Positions 1 to 10,876 of a stretch of 39,784 bases of DNA are shown here, one piece after another (within the stretch, counting starts at the first letter, position 1; the number at the start of each line of letters is the position of its first letter). The DNA comes from Gnetum montanum. Taxonomy: Eukaryota > Streptophyta > Gnetopsida > Gnetales > Gnetaceae. Under the pieces are notes generated by a model. The model had not been told where the DNA came from. It made no database searches and worked only from the letters and a program-made list of their open reading frames with translations. The stretch is from NCBI GenBank assembly GCA_015680685.1, contig MNCI01008968.1:8595-48378 (forward strand). The letters are read 5' to 3'. Made by a program: the position numbers and the translations under genes.

Positions 1-564
1 TTCATTAAAGGTAAAAGGAGAGTTAGAGAATCAGAGTTAAGTTATGTGTCTAATAATGATGAGAAATTAAAGACCTCGTATGATAAGGAAGCTCCTCCTT
101 TTCTTTTGACAATGAAATTAAAGGATAAATACTTACACAATTGTTTGGTTGATTCTGGAGCTACGTCCACTATAATTCCATTGTCTATATGTAAGAAACT
201 TGGTTTGATTCCTGAAAAATCAAATAAAAATTTTGTTCAAGTGGATAAAAGTAGAGTGAAGATTATGGGTCAATTACCAAATGTCCTATTGGAAATTGTT
301 TCTGAACCTTGTGTCAAAAGTAGAGTAACTATTCAAGTGGCAGGTATACCAGATTCGCATAGTCTCTTATTGAGTAGAAGTTGGAGCAAGAATTTCTCAG
401 GTTACATATCAACAGATTATTCTCACATGTGGCTACCTTGGAAAGGAGAACCAAATCAAATATACATCTATAGTGAACCTTCGATGATTGATAACATTAC
501 TTCAAATGGAAAAAGTAAAATGGTTGAAAAAGGAGGTGTTGAAAACAAAATTTGTATACTCTAG
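1..564 (+). pseudogene. Retrotransposon gag-protease ORF, C-terminal part (retropepsin)
   Basis: The frame is open from base 1, so the start lies outside the window; the first possible start codon is a GTG at 46 and is not a convincing start. The clearest motif is the retropepsin active-site loop LVDSGATSTIIP near base 150, followed by the usual protease body and a LLSRSWS...DYSHMWLP segment typical of plant retrotransposon aspartic proteases. Downstream (565-870) the same kind of sequence continues with stops and is rich in Glu and Lys, including EEDEGPNWEE, but no RT, RNase H or integrase follows before the polypurine tract at 1046. This is a different family from elements A-C, whose protease loop is of the DxGSSVN type. 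The catalytic DSG is intact, but the protein ends early and no host function is implied. Confidence 0.8.
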
Positions 565-1045
565 GAAAATTATAGTTTTGAGAAAGAACTAATCAATGAA
601 GATTCATGGTAAGAAGCCTTTGTGTCCTAAGAGGAAGATGAAGGACCCAATTGGGAAGAATAGAAGATTTCATATGAAAAAGAAAATGAGAAGACTGCTG
701 AAGAAAAAGTTCAAGCAGATCAAGTTGAAAGCTCCACTAAGCCAGAAAGCAACAGAACAACCTTCATCACTTTAAAAATTGCCTATGAGATAGTTAGAGA
801 GATGAAGATTCCTGCCAGAGTGACCCTCACAATTCTGTTCCCATCTCAAGAATAGTCCATGAATGAAGGACTTGCTGATGTATAGTTTATTTTTTTTCTT
901 AGGAATGAGGTTTTTATACCATCAAACCTTATGTTTGATGGAAATTTTCCTCCAAAAAAGATTTCTGTTCATCTATAAAAATTCAATAAAAGTTTCAATA
1001 CGTTTCAGTTTTAAAATGGGGCTACATAAATTTCTTTAAGCTTTT

Positions 1046-1090
1046 AAGGGGGTAGAAATGTTGGCACATTTTGGCCATTTCATGGAACAG
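1046..1090 (+). mobile_element. Polypurine tract and start of a 3' LTR
   Basis: AAGGGGGTAGAAA (1046-1058) is directly followed by TGTTGGCAC, a typical LTR start. This ends the gag-protease element to the left. The LTR seems to break off after a few dozen bases, because receptor-like coding sequence on the other strand begins by 1109. The right limit is approximate. Confidence 0.5.
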
Positions 1091-1108
1091 TTACCAATGA
1101 ATTTGTTT

Positions 1109-1466
1109 TCAAATAAAAAAATACTGTAATTTGTTGAAGTTGCCAATCCAGGAAGGAAAGCGATCTTGTAAATTGTTCCAGGATAAACCTAGATCTATAA
1201 GAGTGGTGAGGTTGCTTAAATAGGGTGTAATGGTTCTTGCAAGATTGTTTTGGTCAAGATATAGTTTAGTGAGATGATAGAAACAACCACGTGTGCAAGG
1301 AAACCTAACCATGCTCAAGAAATCCACAAATAATGATGCCTGTGCGAAGGAAAATGGTTTGGACACAAAATAACTCACTGCAGGCACTGTGCGGGCACAA
1401 CTGGCAAGCTATGACTAGAGCGAAGACGTCAAAGGGTATGAAAGAAATAGAGTTCAAGAAAGCCAT
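1109..1466 (-). pseudogene. Leucine-rich-repeat receptor-like protein, N-terminal fragment
   Basis: Reading leftwards from an ATG at 1466, the first residues (MAFLNSISF..., ending in ALVIACQLC) look like a secretory signal peptide, followed by a cysteine as in LRR N-terminal caps. After a frameshift, an open frame to 1109 carries about two plant extracellular LRR units: LTKLYLDQNNL, LSNLTTLIDLGLSWNNL, FPSWIGNFNKLQYF. A normal receptor-like protein has a longer cap and many more repeats, so most of the gene is missing. It lies antisense to the retroelement on its left. This is a decayed fragment, probably captured or left by nearby insertions, not a working receptor. Confidence 0.65.
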
Positions 1467-1489
1467 GTATTGCTAGGGCCAGAAATTTT

Positions 1490-1860
1490 GGTACCGGATT
1501 CACCATTTTTGCTCAGGATTCAGTAATCGCCACAGACACCATTGAAGACCAGGGCATTGCTTTAGAATTGACGTCAAATGAGGAGGCCACAGACAATGAT
1601 GAAACTTGTTATCCAGCATCTGTAAACAATCTTAATCCCTACTCTTAGCAATTTCAACAACTTCACCCACAATTCCAACATCAATGCTCACTACCAAAAC
1701 CTTATCTTGGAGATAATAATTTTGAAGCTACACCTTCACGACGTGCCCTTCATCTCCACCCAAGTAAACAATTCCTGTCAGATTGCAGGGATTTGCAGAC
1801 CTCGAATCCTAGTTTGAAAATGTATGAGCAGATCCTCTATTATTGAGCGTCTGAAGGTAA
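1490..1860 (+). pseudogene. Decayed gene-like segment, product not recognised
   Basis: One plus-strand frame runs from about 1490 to 1846 with a single internal stop (TAG near 1647), much more open than surrounding DNA. It is Asp/Glu/Thr-rich at first, then Gln-, His- and Pro-rich. An overlapping frame from ATG 1824 ends in IIERLK at AAG|GTAAGA (1854-1860), which matches a plant 5' splice donor. I do not recognise the protein. It may be an exon of the same host gene as the methyltransferase fragment that follows, or another captured exon. Confidence 0.35.
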
Positions 1861-1932
1861 GAAGTAACCAAACTTTGGAATCATCCTTAGCAGTAGTAGC
1901 AGGAGGAATAATGGGCGACCAGAATGTGCATT

Positions 1933-2866
1933 GGAGAGACACGGCACTGTTCAACACTTCCAATTACAGTGATTCCGAGTATCATGGCAGTAACTATCTA
2001 CACTCCTTCGACTGGTACCAGTGTTACCACGGATTAAAACCCTTTCTCAATTCATTTGTCCCCAAGAACTTGCGCGTTCTCATGGTCAGTTGTGGAAATG
2101 CAACATGGTGGTAAAGGTTACAATGACCGTAGTTTTTTATGGAACACATGGAAACCTTACCAAAAATAGTAGCAGTGCCCGATGCCAATGCATTCATCAT
2201 CGCCATTACCAATCCATCAAGTGCGCCCACAGAGACACGAAAAAAAGCAAGACAGGTGCACAACTGAATCAGCGGAACCCGAAGATTATTTAGCCGATGC
2301 CAATGAATCAGGGTTACAGTTTATTCGGAAGAAACCATCATCGCTGAAGATAAATGCGAAACTTGAACACACGGAATTGAAGTCACAAAATAAAATTTCA
2401 AGAGACATAGCACTGTTCAACACTTTCAATTACGGTGATTCCGAGTATCAGGGTAGCAGCTATCTACACTCCTTCGACTGGTACCAACGTTACCATGGAT
2501 TAAAATCCTTTCTCAATTAATTTGTCCCCAAGAACTTGCACGTTCTCATGGTCAATTGTGGAAACACAGCACATCGGCAAAGGTTACAATGACCGTAGTT
2601 TTTTATGGAACACATAGCAACCTTACCAAAAATAGCAGTAGTGCCCAACACTAGCACATTCGTCATCACCATTGCCAATCCATCAAGTGCGGCCACAAAG
2701 ACACGAAAACACAGCAAGATAGGTGCACAACTAAATCAGCAGAACCTGGAGATTATTTAGCTGATGCCGATGAATCAGGGTTACAGTTTATTCAGAAGAA
2801 ATCGTCATCGTTGAAGACAAATGCGAAACCCGAACTCACGAAATTGAAGTCACAAAATAAAATTTC
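1933..2866 (+). pseudogene. SAM-dependent methyltransferase fragment, tandemly duplicated
   Basis: Two head-to-tail copies of a unit of about 466 bp lie here (roughly 1933-2398 and 2399-2866). Matching landmarks are 466-467 bases apart: GCACTGTTCAACAC at 1944 and 2410; ATGAATCAGGGTTACAG at 2303 and 2770. Each copy encodes residues resembling the N-terminal part of the METTL13-like family: FDWYQRYHGLK, a short spacer, then RVLMVxCGNA, which corresponds to SAM-binding motif I, and after a frameshift GKGYND, matching the family's DGYxD. The rest of the Rossmann fold is missing. The second half of the unit (a frame with EDYLADANESGLQF) is not recognised. Stops and frameshifts in both copies make it a pseudogene; the family assignment is from motif recall. 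Confidence 0.55.
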
Positions 2867-2869
2867 AAT

Positions 2870-4486
2870 TTCATATGGTCCGATGGCAAAAAAATAATTT
2901 TAGCAATTTCTCACATGCAACAATGGTATGAAGCGCTTATTAAAGACCTAACATTAATTTAATTATCTCAAATGAATTACTAAGGCTTTATACACGGTGG
3001 GTAATTAAAATCCTAAATAAAAATAAAATGACAATTGTATGAAGCTCTTATAATATGGAGATTTTGGATTTATTTTTATATAGGTTGTTGTTTATAAAAG
3101 CAATATTTGTAATATTTACACATGCCAATGTTAGCATGATTTTCTCCTAACTTTATGTATAAGTTACAACTTCCTAACTTGTTGGGAAAGTTATAACTTC
3201 CTTACTTAAGAGAGAAGTTACCTAAGATATTTTTTAATACCTAACTACCTATGAGACCCTATAAAAGAGCTTCAAGGATAGGAAGGAAGGACACTACTTG
3301 GGGATACACTTGAGGTCTCACTTTGGGGTCTTGGAGGAAGATTGTAAAGAAGAAATTGTGAAAGATTGCTTGTAAGATGACTTGCTAAAGACAACATTTC
3401 AGCCTCTTTGTCATAGTCCTATGAATTATGTTTATTTTTTGTTTTGTTTAAATTTTTTAGCTAGTGGTTTAGATAGTATCATGCTTGGCAAGTAATTTTG
3501 GGATTTTTAGATTGCTCTTATTATTCTTGTTGCATGATAGAAGATTTCTATTAAAATTTTACCATAGAAGAGCTTATGTTTGAAAGCCTTAAGAGCATTT
3601 TAGTAGTGAATTTTATTATTGTGCAATGTATAAGAACTGCTATTAAGGTTGTTGTAAGAGAGCCTCTGCATGTAGTCAAACCGTTGAACAATTCAATAGT
3701 CAAGAGGGTTCAGAAAATCTTTGGTATTTCGATAGGACCAGAATCACTTTCTTTTATCTTTAAAGTGAATCTTCATGGTATTTCAATCAGAAATTGTCAA
3801 GTCTTTTGAAGGTTCTGTTGAAGGAAATTGTTGACATCCATTATCTAGCCAAAATAGAGTCTCGTACATGATAGTTTATGTAGTAATTTTTTGGATAGCA
3901 TAGTAGGAATGTCTTAAAGAAATTGCTTATTTTGAGCCTTGGAAGTTTGAACAATTCATAGTTATTGAATTTGGGATAGCTTTATTGTGAAGTGTTTACT
4001 CGTATCATTTTACCTTGTTTAAACATTTGAGATCTTTACACAAATCTGCTTTCTTGTTCTCTTCTTTCTATTTCCATTGAATCTCGCTCTATTTCTAGTT
4101 TTCTTGTGGAACTATCTCTTTCTCTGGGGAAAATTAGAAGTAGATGCGCATAGTTGTGCTCAGATGTGTTTGCAAAATTTTATTTGTTACAAGTAAGTAT
4201 TATAAGGTTTGCATAGACTAGGCAATTGAACAAAATAGGAACTCTCAACAACTCATAGTACTTTGCAAAGTTGGTTGAATCTCTTTAAGATAAGTCATTT
4301 GTAGTTTTACACATAATCCAATCATTTCATGTTTTACAACCGCACACCACAACAGCACACACACACATACTCACATTAACTACTGAGTCTATTTGGAGGT
4401 ATCTGGGCCTTGGTGTTGCCAGAGACTAGCAAGCACCTAAATCCTGTTTGAAGACACTCGTTGGTGGTCATGTCCCAAACAGTCGC
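2870..4486. other. No gene; AT-rich stretch with a possible LTR promoter
   Basis: I see no convincing coding sequence. A diverged direct repeat (AAGTTACAACTTCCTAACTT at 3161-3180 and AAGTTATAACTTCCTTACTT at 3188-3207) lies upstream of a TATA box TATAAAAG at 3260-3267. TGTTAGCATG at 3129 and CTCAACA near 4249 could be LTR ends, but there is no matching target duplication, primer site or second LTR. A solo LTR of an unrelated family is possible, not shown. Confidence 0.3.
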
Positions 4487-4609
4487 CAACAGAAAGATGT
4501 TCCATTGATCTGGACCATGAAATGTGAAAGACCATTCTAGTAACTAAAAGAGAAACTTGTGGAAACTCCAATTCTACAAGCACTTGATTAGTCCAGACCC
4601 TTCCACATC

Positions 4610-4966
4610 ATGATGGATGCATCTAACTATGCCTTGAGAGCCATGCTTATGCAAATGCATGATAAGAAACATCCATATTACATCCATTATGCTAGTTGAA
4701 GCATTATGGGTGAACAATTGAACTACACCACCACAAAAAAAGGATTGATGGTAGTGGTGTTTACTCTAGAAAAGTTTAGGCATTATGTGCTTGGATACAA
4801 GGTGTTTGTGCACACAGACCATAGTGCCATATGCTTCCTAATGAACAAGCTAATGGTAAGCCCTCATGTCATATAATGGCTAGTGATCTTGCAGGAATTC
4901 AATCTTATGATGGTTGATCAAAAAGACACTAAGAATGTGGTTGCTGATCACTTATCTCAGTCATAG
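4610..4966 (+). pseudogene. Element A RNase H domain
   Basis: Ty3-type RNase H, the domain that degrades the RNA strand during reverse transcription. Visible landmarks are MMDASNYALRAMLMQ, NYTTTKKGLMVVVFTLEKF, RHYVLGYKVFVHTDHSAI and the end motif NVVADHLSQ. Residues matching the first and third catalytic aspartates (DAS and TDH) remain. The glutamate normally found after the TTT motif is a glycine here. Two in-frame stops interrupt it (after HYAS and after SPHVI). It joins directly to upstream RT-connection sequence that is cut off near 4487. Confidence 0.8.
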
Positions 4967-5169
4967 TGGGACAACAAAGAGGAAGAAAGCCCACTATCTG
5001 ATATGTTTCCTAACAAACTCCTCTTTGTTTTGGCTATAACTAAATAATTATCCCAATAAGCTCCTATCTTCTCATCTAAGAGATGCCACAAGGGCTAGAC
5101 CATCGGAAGAAATAATAGTTTCTTCACCAGGTAAAACAGTTCATGGAGATTAATTTATAGCTCTACAAG

Positions 5170-6355
5170 GTGTGCATCAATGGCCTAGTTTGTTGGTGTG
5201 TCCCTAATGCTGATCAACTATGCATTCTCCAAGATGCTCATGAAGGTCCTTGTAGAGGACATTATGTTGGGAGACACATGATCATTAAAATCCTGATGGA
5301 AGGGTACTATTGGCCAACAATTTTTAGGGATGCTCACCATTATGTTTGCTCTTATGAATGACGCCAACGAGATGGTGGAATGACTACTTGAATGGAGGGA
5401 CCTCAAAAATGGATTTAACCACGAGAACCCTTCAACGTCTGGGGCATTGACTTCATGGGTTCCATCATGCCCATGTCAAATAAAAGGTGTACATCATAGT
5501 CACTATTGACTATTGTATGAAATGGGCAAAAGTAGTAGCCATTATCGACTATACATCTTATACTGTTGCTCAGTTTGTATAACAAAATGTTGTAAATAGG
5601 TTTGGTGTGCCATGTGCATTAATTTCTGATAATGGAACTCACTTTATAAGCACTACTTTTCGAAAGCTCATGCAATGCTTGGGGGTTGAACATAAAATCA
5701 CAACACCCTACCACCCCCAAGCTAATGGTCAAGCTAAGGTTACCAATAGGGAAATAACAAGGATTCTAATAAGAACTATTAGCAAATATTGGAAAGACTG
5801 GAGCACAAAACTCAACGATGCCCTTTGGGCCTACTACTTAACATGGAAACTTCCTATAAGTTGTTCTTCCTATGAACTTGTGTACAGAAAATTACCAATA
5901 CTTCCTATTCAATCTGAGCTTTGTACACTTTTAATAGCTTATGACCTTAACCTTAAATTGAGTCTAGCACAAAAAGAAAGACTAATGAATCTCAGCCTGC
6001 TAGACGAAAATCGATTGGTGGCCCTATCATCTAATGAGTTGCACAAGGCCTACAACAAATAGCACCATGACCTTAAAATCAAAAAAGTCAAATTTCAACC
6101 AGGAGATAACATTCTTTAGTGGAACCCCATACATGTACCTCAACGAACTAAGTTTCAAACATTGTGGAAAGGACCTTACATCATTTATGAAACTTTTCCT
6201 TTTGGGGCCATGATGATCTACAAACTTGAGAGCCCAGGCAAGAAACAGCTGGTCAACATCCAACAAGTCAAACCTTTCCATGAGCATAAGCCAACAAATA
6301 CAACAAACACCTCATTAGGTGGACAACCATGCTCGATATTTTGGATCTCCTCATT
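5170..6355 (+). pseudogene. Element A integrase, with GPY/F-type C-terminus
   Basis: The order is that of a Ty3/gypsy integrase. A zinc-binding part at 5218-5365 has HEGPCRGHYV then CSYE, with the second cysteine codon now TGA. The catalytic core runs about 5430-5800: WGIDFMGS carries the first Asp, LISDNGTHF the second, and YHPQANGQAKVTNREI the position of the catalytic Glu, which is Lys in this copy. From 5607 to 6062 the frame is open for 151 codons. After one stop the C-terminal module continues (FQPGDNIL, LWKGPYIIYE) with KQLVNIQQVKPFHEH near the end. Several stops and shifts before 5607 show it is dead. Confidence 0.85.
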
Positions 6356-6366
6356 TTAACTTAGTT

Positions 6367-6560
6367 GTGGGGGAGATGGCCATCCATGCTAACCATATAA
6401 GTGGTTCCTTAGTTTTTCATCTTTTTGTTTTACACATTTTTATTTTACAACTTTTTATTTTACACATTCTTTATTTTACATCTTGTTTTCATGTTATTAA
6501 TATTTTCTAATTTTTTACACCATCATTAGTACATTTTTTATTTCTTAAATATTTTACAGT
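6367..6560 (+). other. Conserved G-rich tract after integrase and T-rich repeats
   Basis: GTGGGGGAGATGG (6367-6379) resembles a polypurine tract but lies about 2 kb before the real 3' LTR. The same tract and spacing occur in element B (12468-12480, minus) and element C (24439-24451, minus). It is followed by T-rich repeats built on a TTTTATTTTACAC-like unit. Confidence 0.55.
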
Positions 6561-8371
6561 TTCTTTTATATTTTCTTTTATTTCATTTTGGTGTGATTTT
6601 CTAACATTTTGTTAATAAGTGCCAGGTACAGTGGTAATGCGTTGCTTGATAGTGGTATGTGCTATTTTGTTATTTGATTGTTGGTGTCTGGATTCTAGCT
6701 TTGAATTTCATTATGAATGATTAGGACATGGTTTCTTTTTCTACAATAAGTAGTGAGTCCACAACATCCACCCATTCACAAACTCTATGGTTTTCCTTGT
6801 TTTGAAAAACTAAAGTCCCTTTTTCATTAATAAAACATTAAAAAATTTGTGACTTTGGTAGTTTCTAGAATTGGAAAGGATTCAAAGGTTTGAATAGGGT
6901 GTGACTTCAAGGGGATTCAAAATTCTTTGTGTCTTTCTATTTTCCTGGGTGCATGTCTATTTTCATAGATTTCTTACCATTCCATGTCAACCAATAAAGG
7001 AAGTTAAATAAGTCTTTGCATGGTGTGGTTCTCATAAAGGAAATAATTGGAATTTAAAGCACACCCCTTAGACATAATAAATGAATAATTCTTTGCGTGG
7101 TGTGGTTCTCATTTAAAAAAAAAACAAAATGATGAAAAATCAAAGCACATCCCTTGGACAAAATAAACAAGCTACAAGCACTGGTTTTGGAACTAGAAAG
7201 ACATGTTACCCTTGCTTAAAGGTCCCCTCTAACTAAGGACTTTTTGAACTTCCTACTTCTTTTTTCTTCTTTAATAAGGAATGGTGGTTTTTCTATGGAT
7301 GTACTCTTGTGTCCTAGGGGAATGGACAAGTCTTAGAATGGCAATGTGAATTCATTGAACAAGGTTGGTTTTGGTTTGAACTAATGATGGATCTTATCAA
7401 GTCATTTAACCATAAAATTCACAAGGAAATTCATGTGATCTTAATTAGGAAATCCATCCTACTCTCTCTCATCCATCTATGCTTTCCATGTCTCACCTCA
7501 TTTCCAATTTCATGTTCTTTTTCGATGTCCTAGTTTGATGTGTTGAAATTCTTAGGTAGTTTCTTCTGGTTTTTGTACTTAACCTTTCATAACCATTAAT
7601 CACCCATGAAGCCCATGAACTCTTTGGTTTGAAGTTATGTAAGGGCATAAAAGGCCTTTTCCTGCTTTGGGAAAGACCCACTTGCATATCTTTTGGTTGG
7701 GTTAGTTAAGTCCTTTACCCTTTGACACTATTATAATCAAATCCTATTGTTTACCTCATCAATGACATCCAATTGTGCACATCTTCACAACATTTTTTAG
7801 TGAACTTTCCTTTTTATTATTGTGAATCCTTACATCATCTTCAAATATTTTCTTGTGTAGAACTTTTTCAAATATAATGAACCACTTAACTATTTTACCC
7901 TATTTGTCAAGCTTCTTGCTAACACTCCTAAAGGAATCAATCTACCATAATCACAACCTAGTTGAGTGTAATCACTAATGAGACAAGGCATATAATAGCT
8001 ATGTGTTACACATTGCATACTAATTCATGATTCTATTATGATTGTAGTGGGAAGCATGGACTAGAAGTGGAACTATCTTCACCAAGGATGATGTGACAAT
8101 AACACACGATGTGGACCATTCATGATTATTGGATCTTCTCTCTCACTCTTCAGTTGCCAAGAGGCATTGGATGTTAGTTTTATCCAAGGTGCTCACTTCT
8201 CTTATCATGAACACCCAATTTTGTAAAGATTATAACTCTGTACACTTGGGCACTCAGTCTATTTGTTCCATCTGAGTCAGTTTGTATGTCAATCAATAAT
8301 CCCATACCTACAATATTTTGTAGGGAACTTGTTTCTCCTGTTCTTCACTCAAGGACAAGTTTTTATTCAGT

Positions 8372-8381
8372 CATGGGGGTA
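8372..8381 (+). other. Element A polypurine tract
   Basis: CATGGGGGTA lies immediately before the LTR start TGATGAATC. The upstream CAAGGACAAGTTTTTATT is also found next to the polypurine tract of element C, which supports this as the plus-strand priming site. Confidence 0.8.
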
Positions 8382-9226
8382 TGATGAATCACATTTTTCA
8401 CAACTCCACTATCAGGTACCCAATATCAGAGCCTTAACATCGAGTATCTAATGTCGGAGCCCAAGATGTGATGTCAAATATCCAATATTGCGGGTTCTAT
8501 GCCAACCTATAAATATAGTGCTTGTGTTCACAATTTTGATATTAGTTTTTGTCATAGTTAGCAAAGATTTTGTAGTTTGTTTCCTCCAAAGTTAGAATAT
8601 CTTCTAAGTGCCCGTAGTAGAAGTCTACGTGTGTATGGATCTTTGTTCGAACACTGATGTACCTGAGAACAATAGTGTGATGGGAATAAAAAGGAACTCT
8701 TTCAACAATCCTTGCAACACTGAGAATAGATTAATGTTTTCTTTAATGCACTTTACTTTAATGCAATCTAATTAAGTAATTAATTTCTAGTTGTTAATGA
8801 ACACAAGCACAACCACTTCAAGCATATGTGTAGCACTTGGTAACCCAGGAATGCTTAACATTTGGTATCCCAACAACACTATATGTGTTCAGGATGTGTG
8901 CAGGAAAGTGGGATGAGTACTTGTGTTAGGCTAGCTAGGCAGTAGATAAATTAGATTCTAAATTACTCTACCTTTCATTCTTGTTGTAGGTGATTAAATT
9001 TATAAAACCTAAAATGATAAAAATCATGTATCTCAATTACACTTAAACCATATCCTTGAGCTTCACAAGTGTAGTTGAGAAGACAATAAATGTTCTCAAT
9101 GCCCATTTCACTTCCTAGAAGAATTAGTGCACTAGAGAACTATAGATTCACGAAATTCAACCAAATCATGCTTAAATGCCTTAGTGATTCATACGGTTGG
9201 ATGTAAGGGTACCTCGTCACTCATCA
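8382..9226 (+). repeat. Element A 3' LTR
   Basis: 845 bp, from TGATGAATC to CACTCATCA. U3 holds about three diverged repeats around ATCCAATATTG and TATCTAATGTCGGAGCC (8416-8500), then a TATA box TATAAATA at 8508-8515. R/U5 contains the superfamily blocks CACTTGGTAACCCAG and GGTTGGATGTAAGGGTACC near the end. No 5' partner is present, so neither an LTR comparison nor a target duplication can be checked. Confidence 0.8.
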
Positions 9227-9390
9227 ATTTGTAATTGTCAATTGTGTCTAACTTTTGTAAAAACACCACTATAGCATTCAAGGGTCATGTAAGTAGTCAG
9301 CCAAGGCAAGTCTACCTCCCAATTTTGTAAAGAATTCTATCCCCATTTTGTTTTAACTTGAGGATGAGTTTCTAGTTAGTTGTGGGTGTA
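9227..9390 (+). mobile_element. Tail of another plus-strand element with polypurine tract
   Basis: AATTTTGTAAAGAATT resembles the end of element A's internal region (8218 onwards). It is followed by TTGAGGATGAGTTTCTAGTTAG and the polypurine-like TGTGGGTGTA (9381-9390). This is probably the last bases of a second plus-strand element into which element A inserted. Confidence 0.5.
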
Positions 9391-10000
9391 TGATAAAGTC
9401 AAATTTTTTAGTAATGAAATATCGTAACTATGATATCATAGCAACGATGTCATAGATACAATGTTGTAACCCATCTTACATCATCGTTGATATGATGTCT
9501 CGAGGTATGTGAAACCCTATAATTACTAGCACTTCAACCCACAATCGACAACTTTTGATTCCACCCCTTAGCTTAACTCTTGCAGTTTTGTTTCACATGT
9601 TGTAGTAAATAGTGAATGCCCATACTATGATGTTAGATAGTTGACCAAATTCTTTATTTGAGTAAATTGTATGTGGACAAAATTTATGCATGAAAATAAA
9701 GATTGAAGCTATTTTCCATCATTGTAGCATTTCTTTCTTATGTTTACTTAGCATAATTTCTTGCTTATTTTAGCTTAATACTTTACTTTTTCAAGCATTT
9801 TACTTTACATGTTTATTAGTAAAATAGAATGGGCATGATTGGTTTTGAGCATTAAGTGTGGTTATGTAGTAACCCAGTAGTGGCATTGCTTGATTCGCTC
9901 AATAGTAATTTCACTTGGTAATCCAAGTGATAACTACATGAGTCTAAGACATGACCAGTAAACCAAGAACAAATACCTATCCCTCTAGGATAGAATAGAC
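9391..10000 (+). repeat. Truncated plus-strand LTR of a relative
   Basis: Starts TGATAAAGTC right after a polypurine-like tract. U3 contains diverged repeats around GATATCATAGCAACGATGTC, and a weak TATA (TATAATTA) lies near 9518. CCCATACTATGATG and CACTTGGTAATCC match R/U5 landmarks of the superfamily, but the conserved end GGGGTACC...CTCATCA is missing. The LTR stops at about 10000 where element B begins, and no continuation is seen beyond 17085. Confidence 0.55.
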
Positions 10001-10876
10001 TCTCAAGCGGCAAGGTACCCCTATGCCCAACCATACGAATCACAAGCGTTCATGTGCAATCTGGTCAAATTCCATAGACTATAGTTACTAAGTACACCAG
10101 AGCTAAATAGTATGTGTGTGTGTGTTGTTTATTCATTGTCTTCCCAGTTCCACTTTTGGAATGCAATTGTATGATTAAGTGTGACTGAGGTATATGATTT
10201 TTATTGTTTTGTGTTTTTATGGAATCGCTCACCTAGAACAAGAATAAAAGTAAGAGTGATTAAAAGTAAGAACGATTAATTACTAAGGAAACTATAATCT
10301 AATCTAGCCTAACACAAGTAACCGTTTCCACTTCCCGAACACATCCTGAACTTTATATGAACACTGTTGGGTTGTCAAACACTAATCATTTTTAAGCTAC
10401 CAAGAGTCACACATATGCTCGAAGGGGTCATGCTTGTGTAATATAACAATTTTCTTAATTGATCAAAATGAATTACTGTGCTAATAATATGAATGTAAAG
10501 TGCATAAAATAAAATATAACATAAATGTGTAAGAAAACAAATCTCAAGTGCTACAAGGATGAATCAAAGAGCTCATCTTTATCGCCAACACAATGGTGTG
10601 CTTAGGTACATTAATGCTTGAATAAAGATCCATCCACACTTAGACCTCCTACTATGGGCTCTTGGAAAATATTCTAACTTTCAAATAGACAGACTGCAAG
10701 AGTATCGCTACTTGACTACTAAACAATGTATTCCCAATTGTGCACCTAGATGTTATATTTATAGACCTGGGAGTAACCCAGGAATAACCACTCTAATAAT
10801 TAGAATAACCACTTTAATAATAACTACACTAATAATTAGAATAACCACTCTAGCAATTAGAGTAACTACTCTATCA
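10001..10876 (-). repeat. Element B 3' LTR
   Basis: On the plus strand it begins TCTCAAGCGGCAAGG, a mutated form of the superfamily end TGATGAGCGGCAAGG, and ends CTACTCTATCA. The TATA box on the minus strand is TATAAATA at 10756-10763. U3 (10783-10876) is a tandem array of about five 16-21-bp units built on AATAACCACTCTAATAATTAG. The polypurine tract TACCCCCAT (plus strand) follows at 10877. Confidence 0.75.

Larger units (their letters stand above)
4487..9226 (+). mobile_element. Element A: 5'-truncated Athila-like Ty3/gypsy retrotransposon
   Basis: Homology to element C begins at about 4487, just before RNase H, and runs through integrase, a long 3' internal region, a polypurine tract and a 3' LTR ending at 9226. 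Gag, protease, RT and the 5' LTR are missing. The non-coding block after integrase (about 6700-7740) still matches the reverse complement of element C at about 23280-24130, for example around AGTGAGTCCA and GTGTGACTTCAAGG. The segment from 8130 to 8260 matches element B at about 11040-11170. The extra ORF of element C is absent: only about 400 bp separate the two conserved blocks. Confidence 0.8.

Noticed and set aside
3576-3809. 77-codon plus-strand ORF
   Set aside because: No recognisable motif or codon pattern; within an AT-rich non-coding stretch.
3129-4249. Solo LTR of another family (TGTTAG...CAACA with TATAAAAG)
   Set aside because: Flanks GCCAA and ACTCA do not match and there is no second copy, primer site or polypurine tract in the window.
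10781-10876. CRISPR-like array
   Set aside because: Units are adjacent with no unique spacers and lie in the U3 of a plant LTR; it is a simple tandem repeat.
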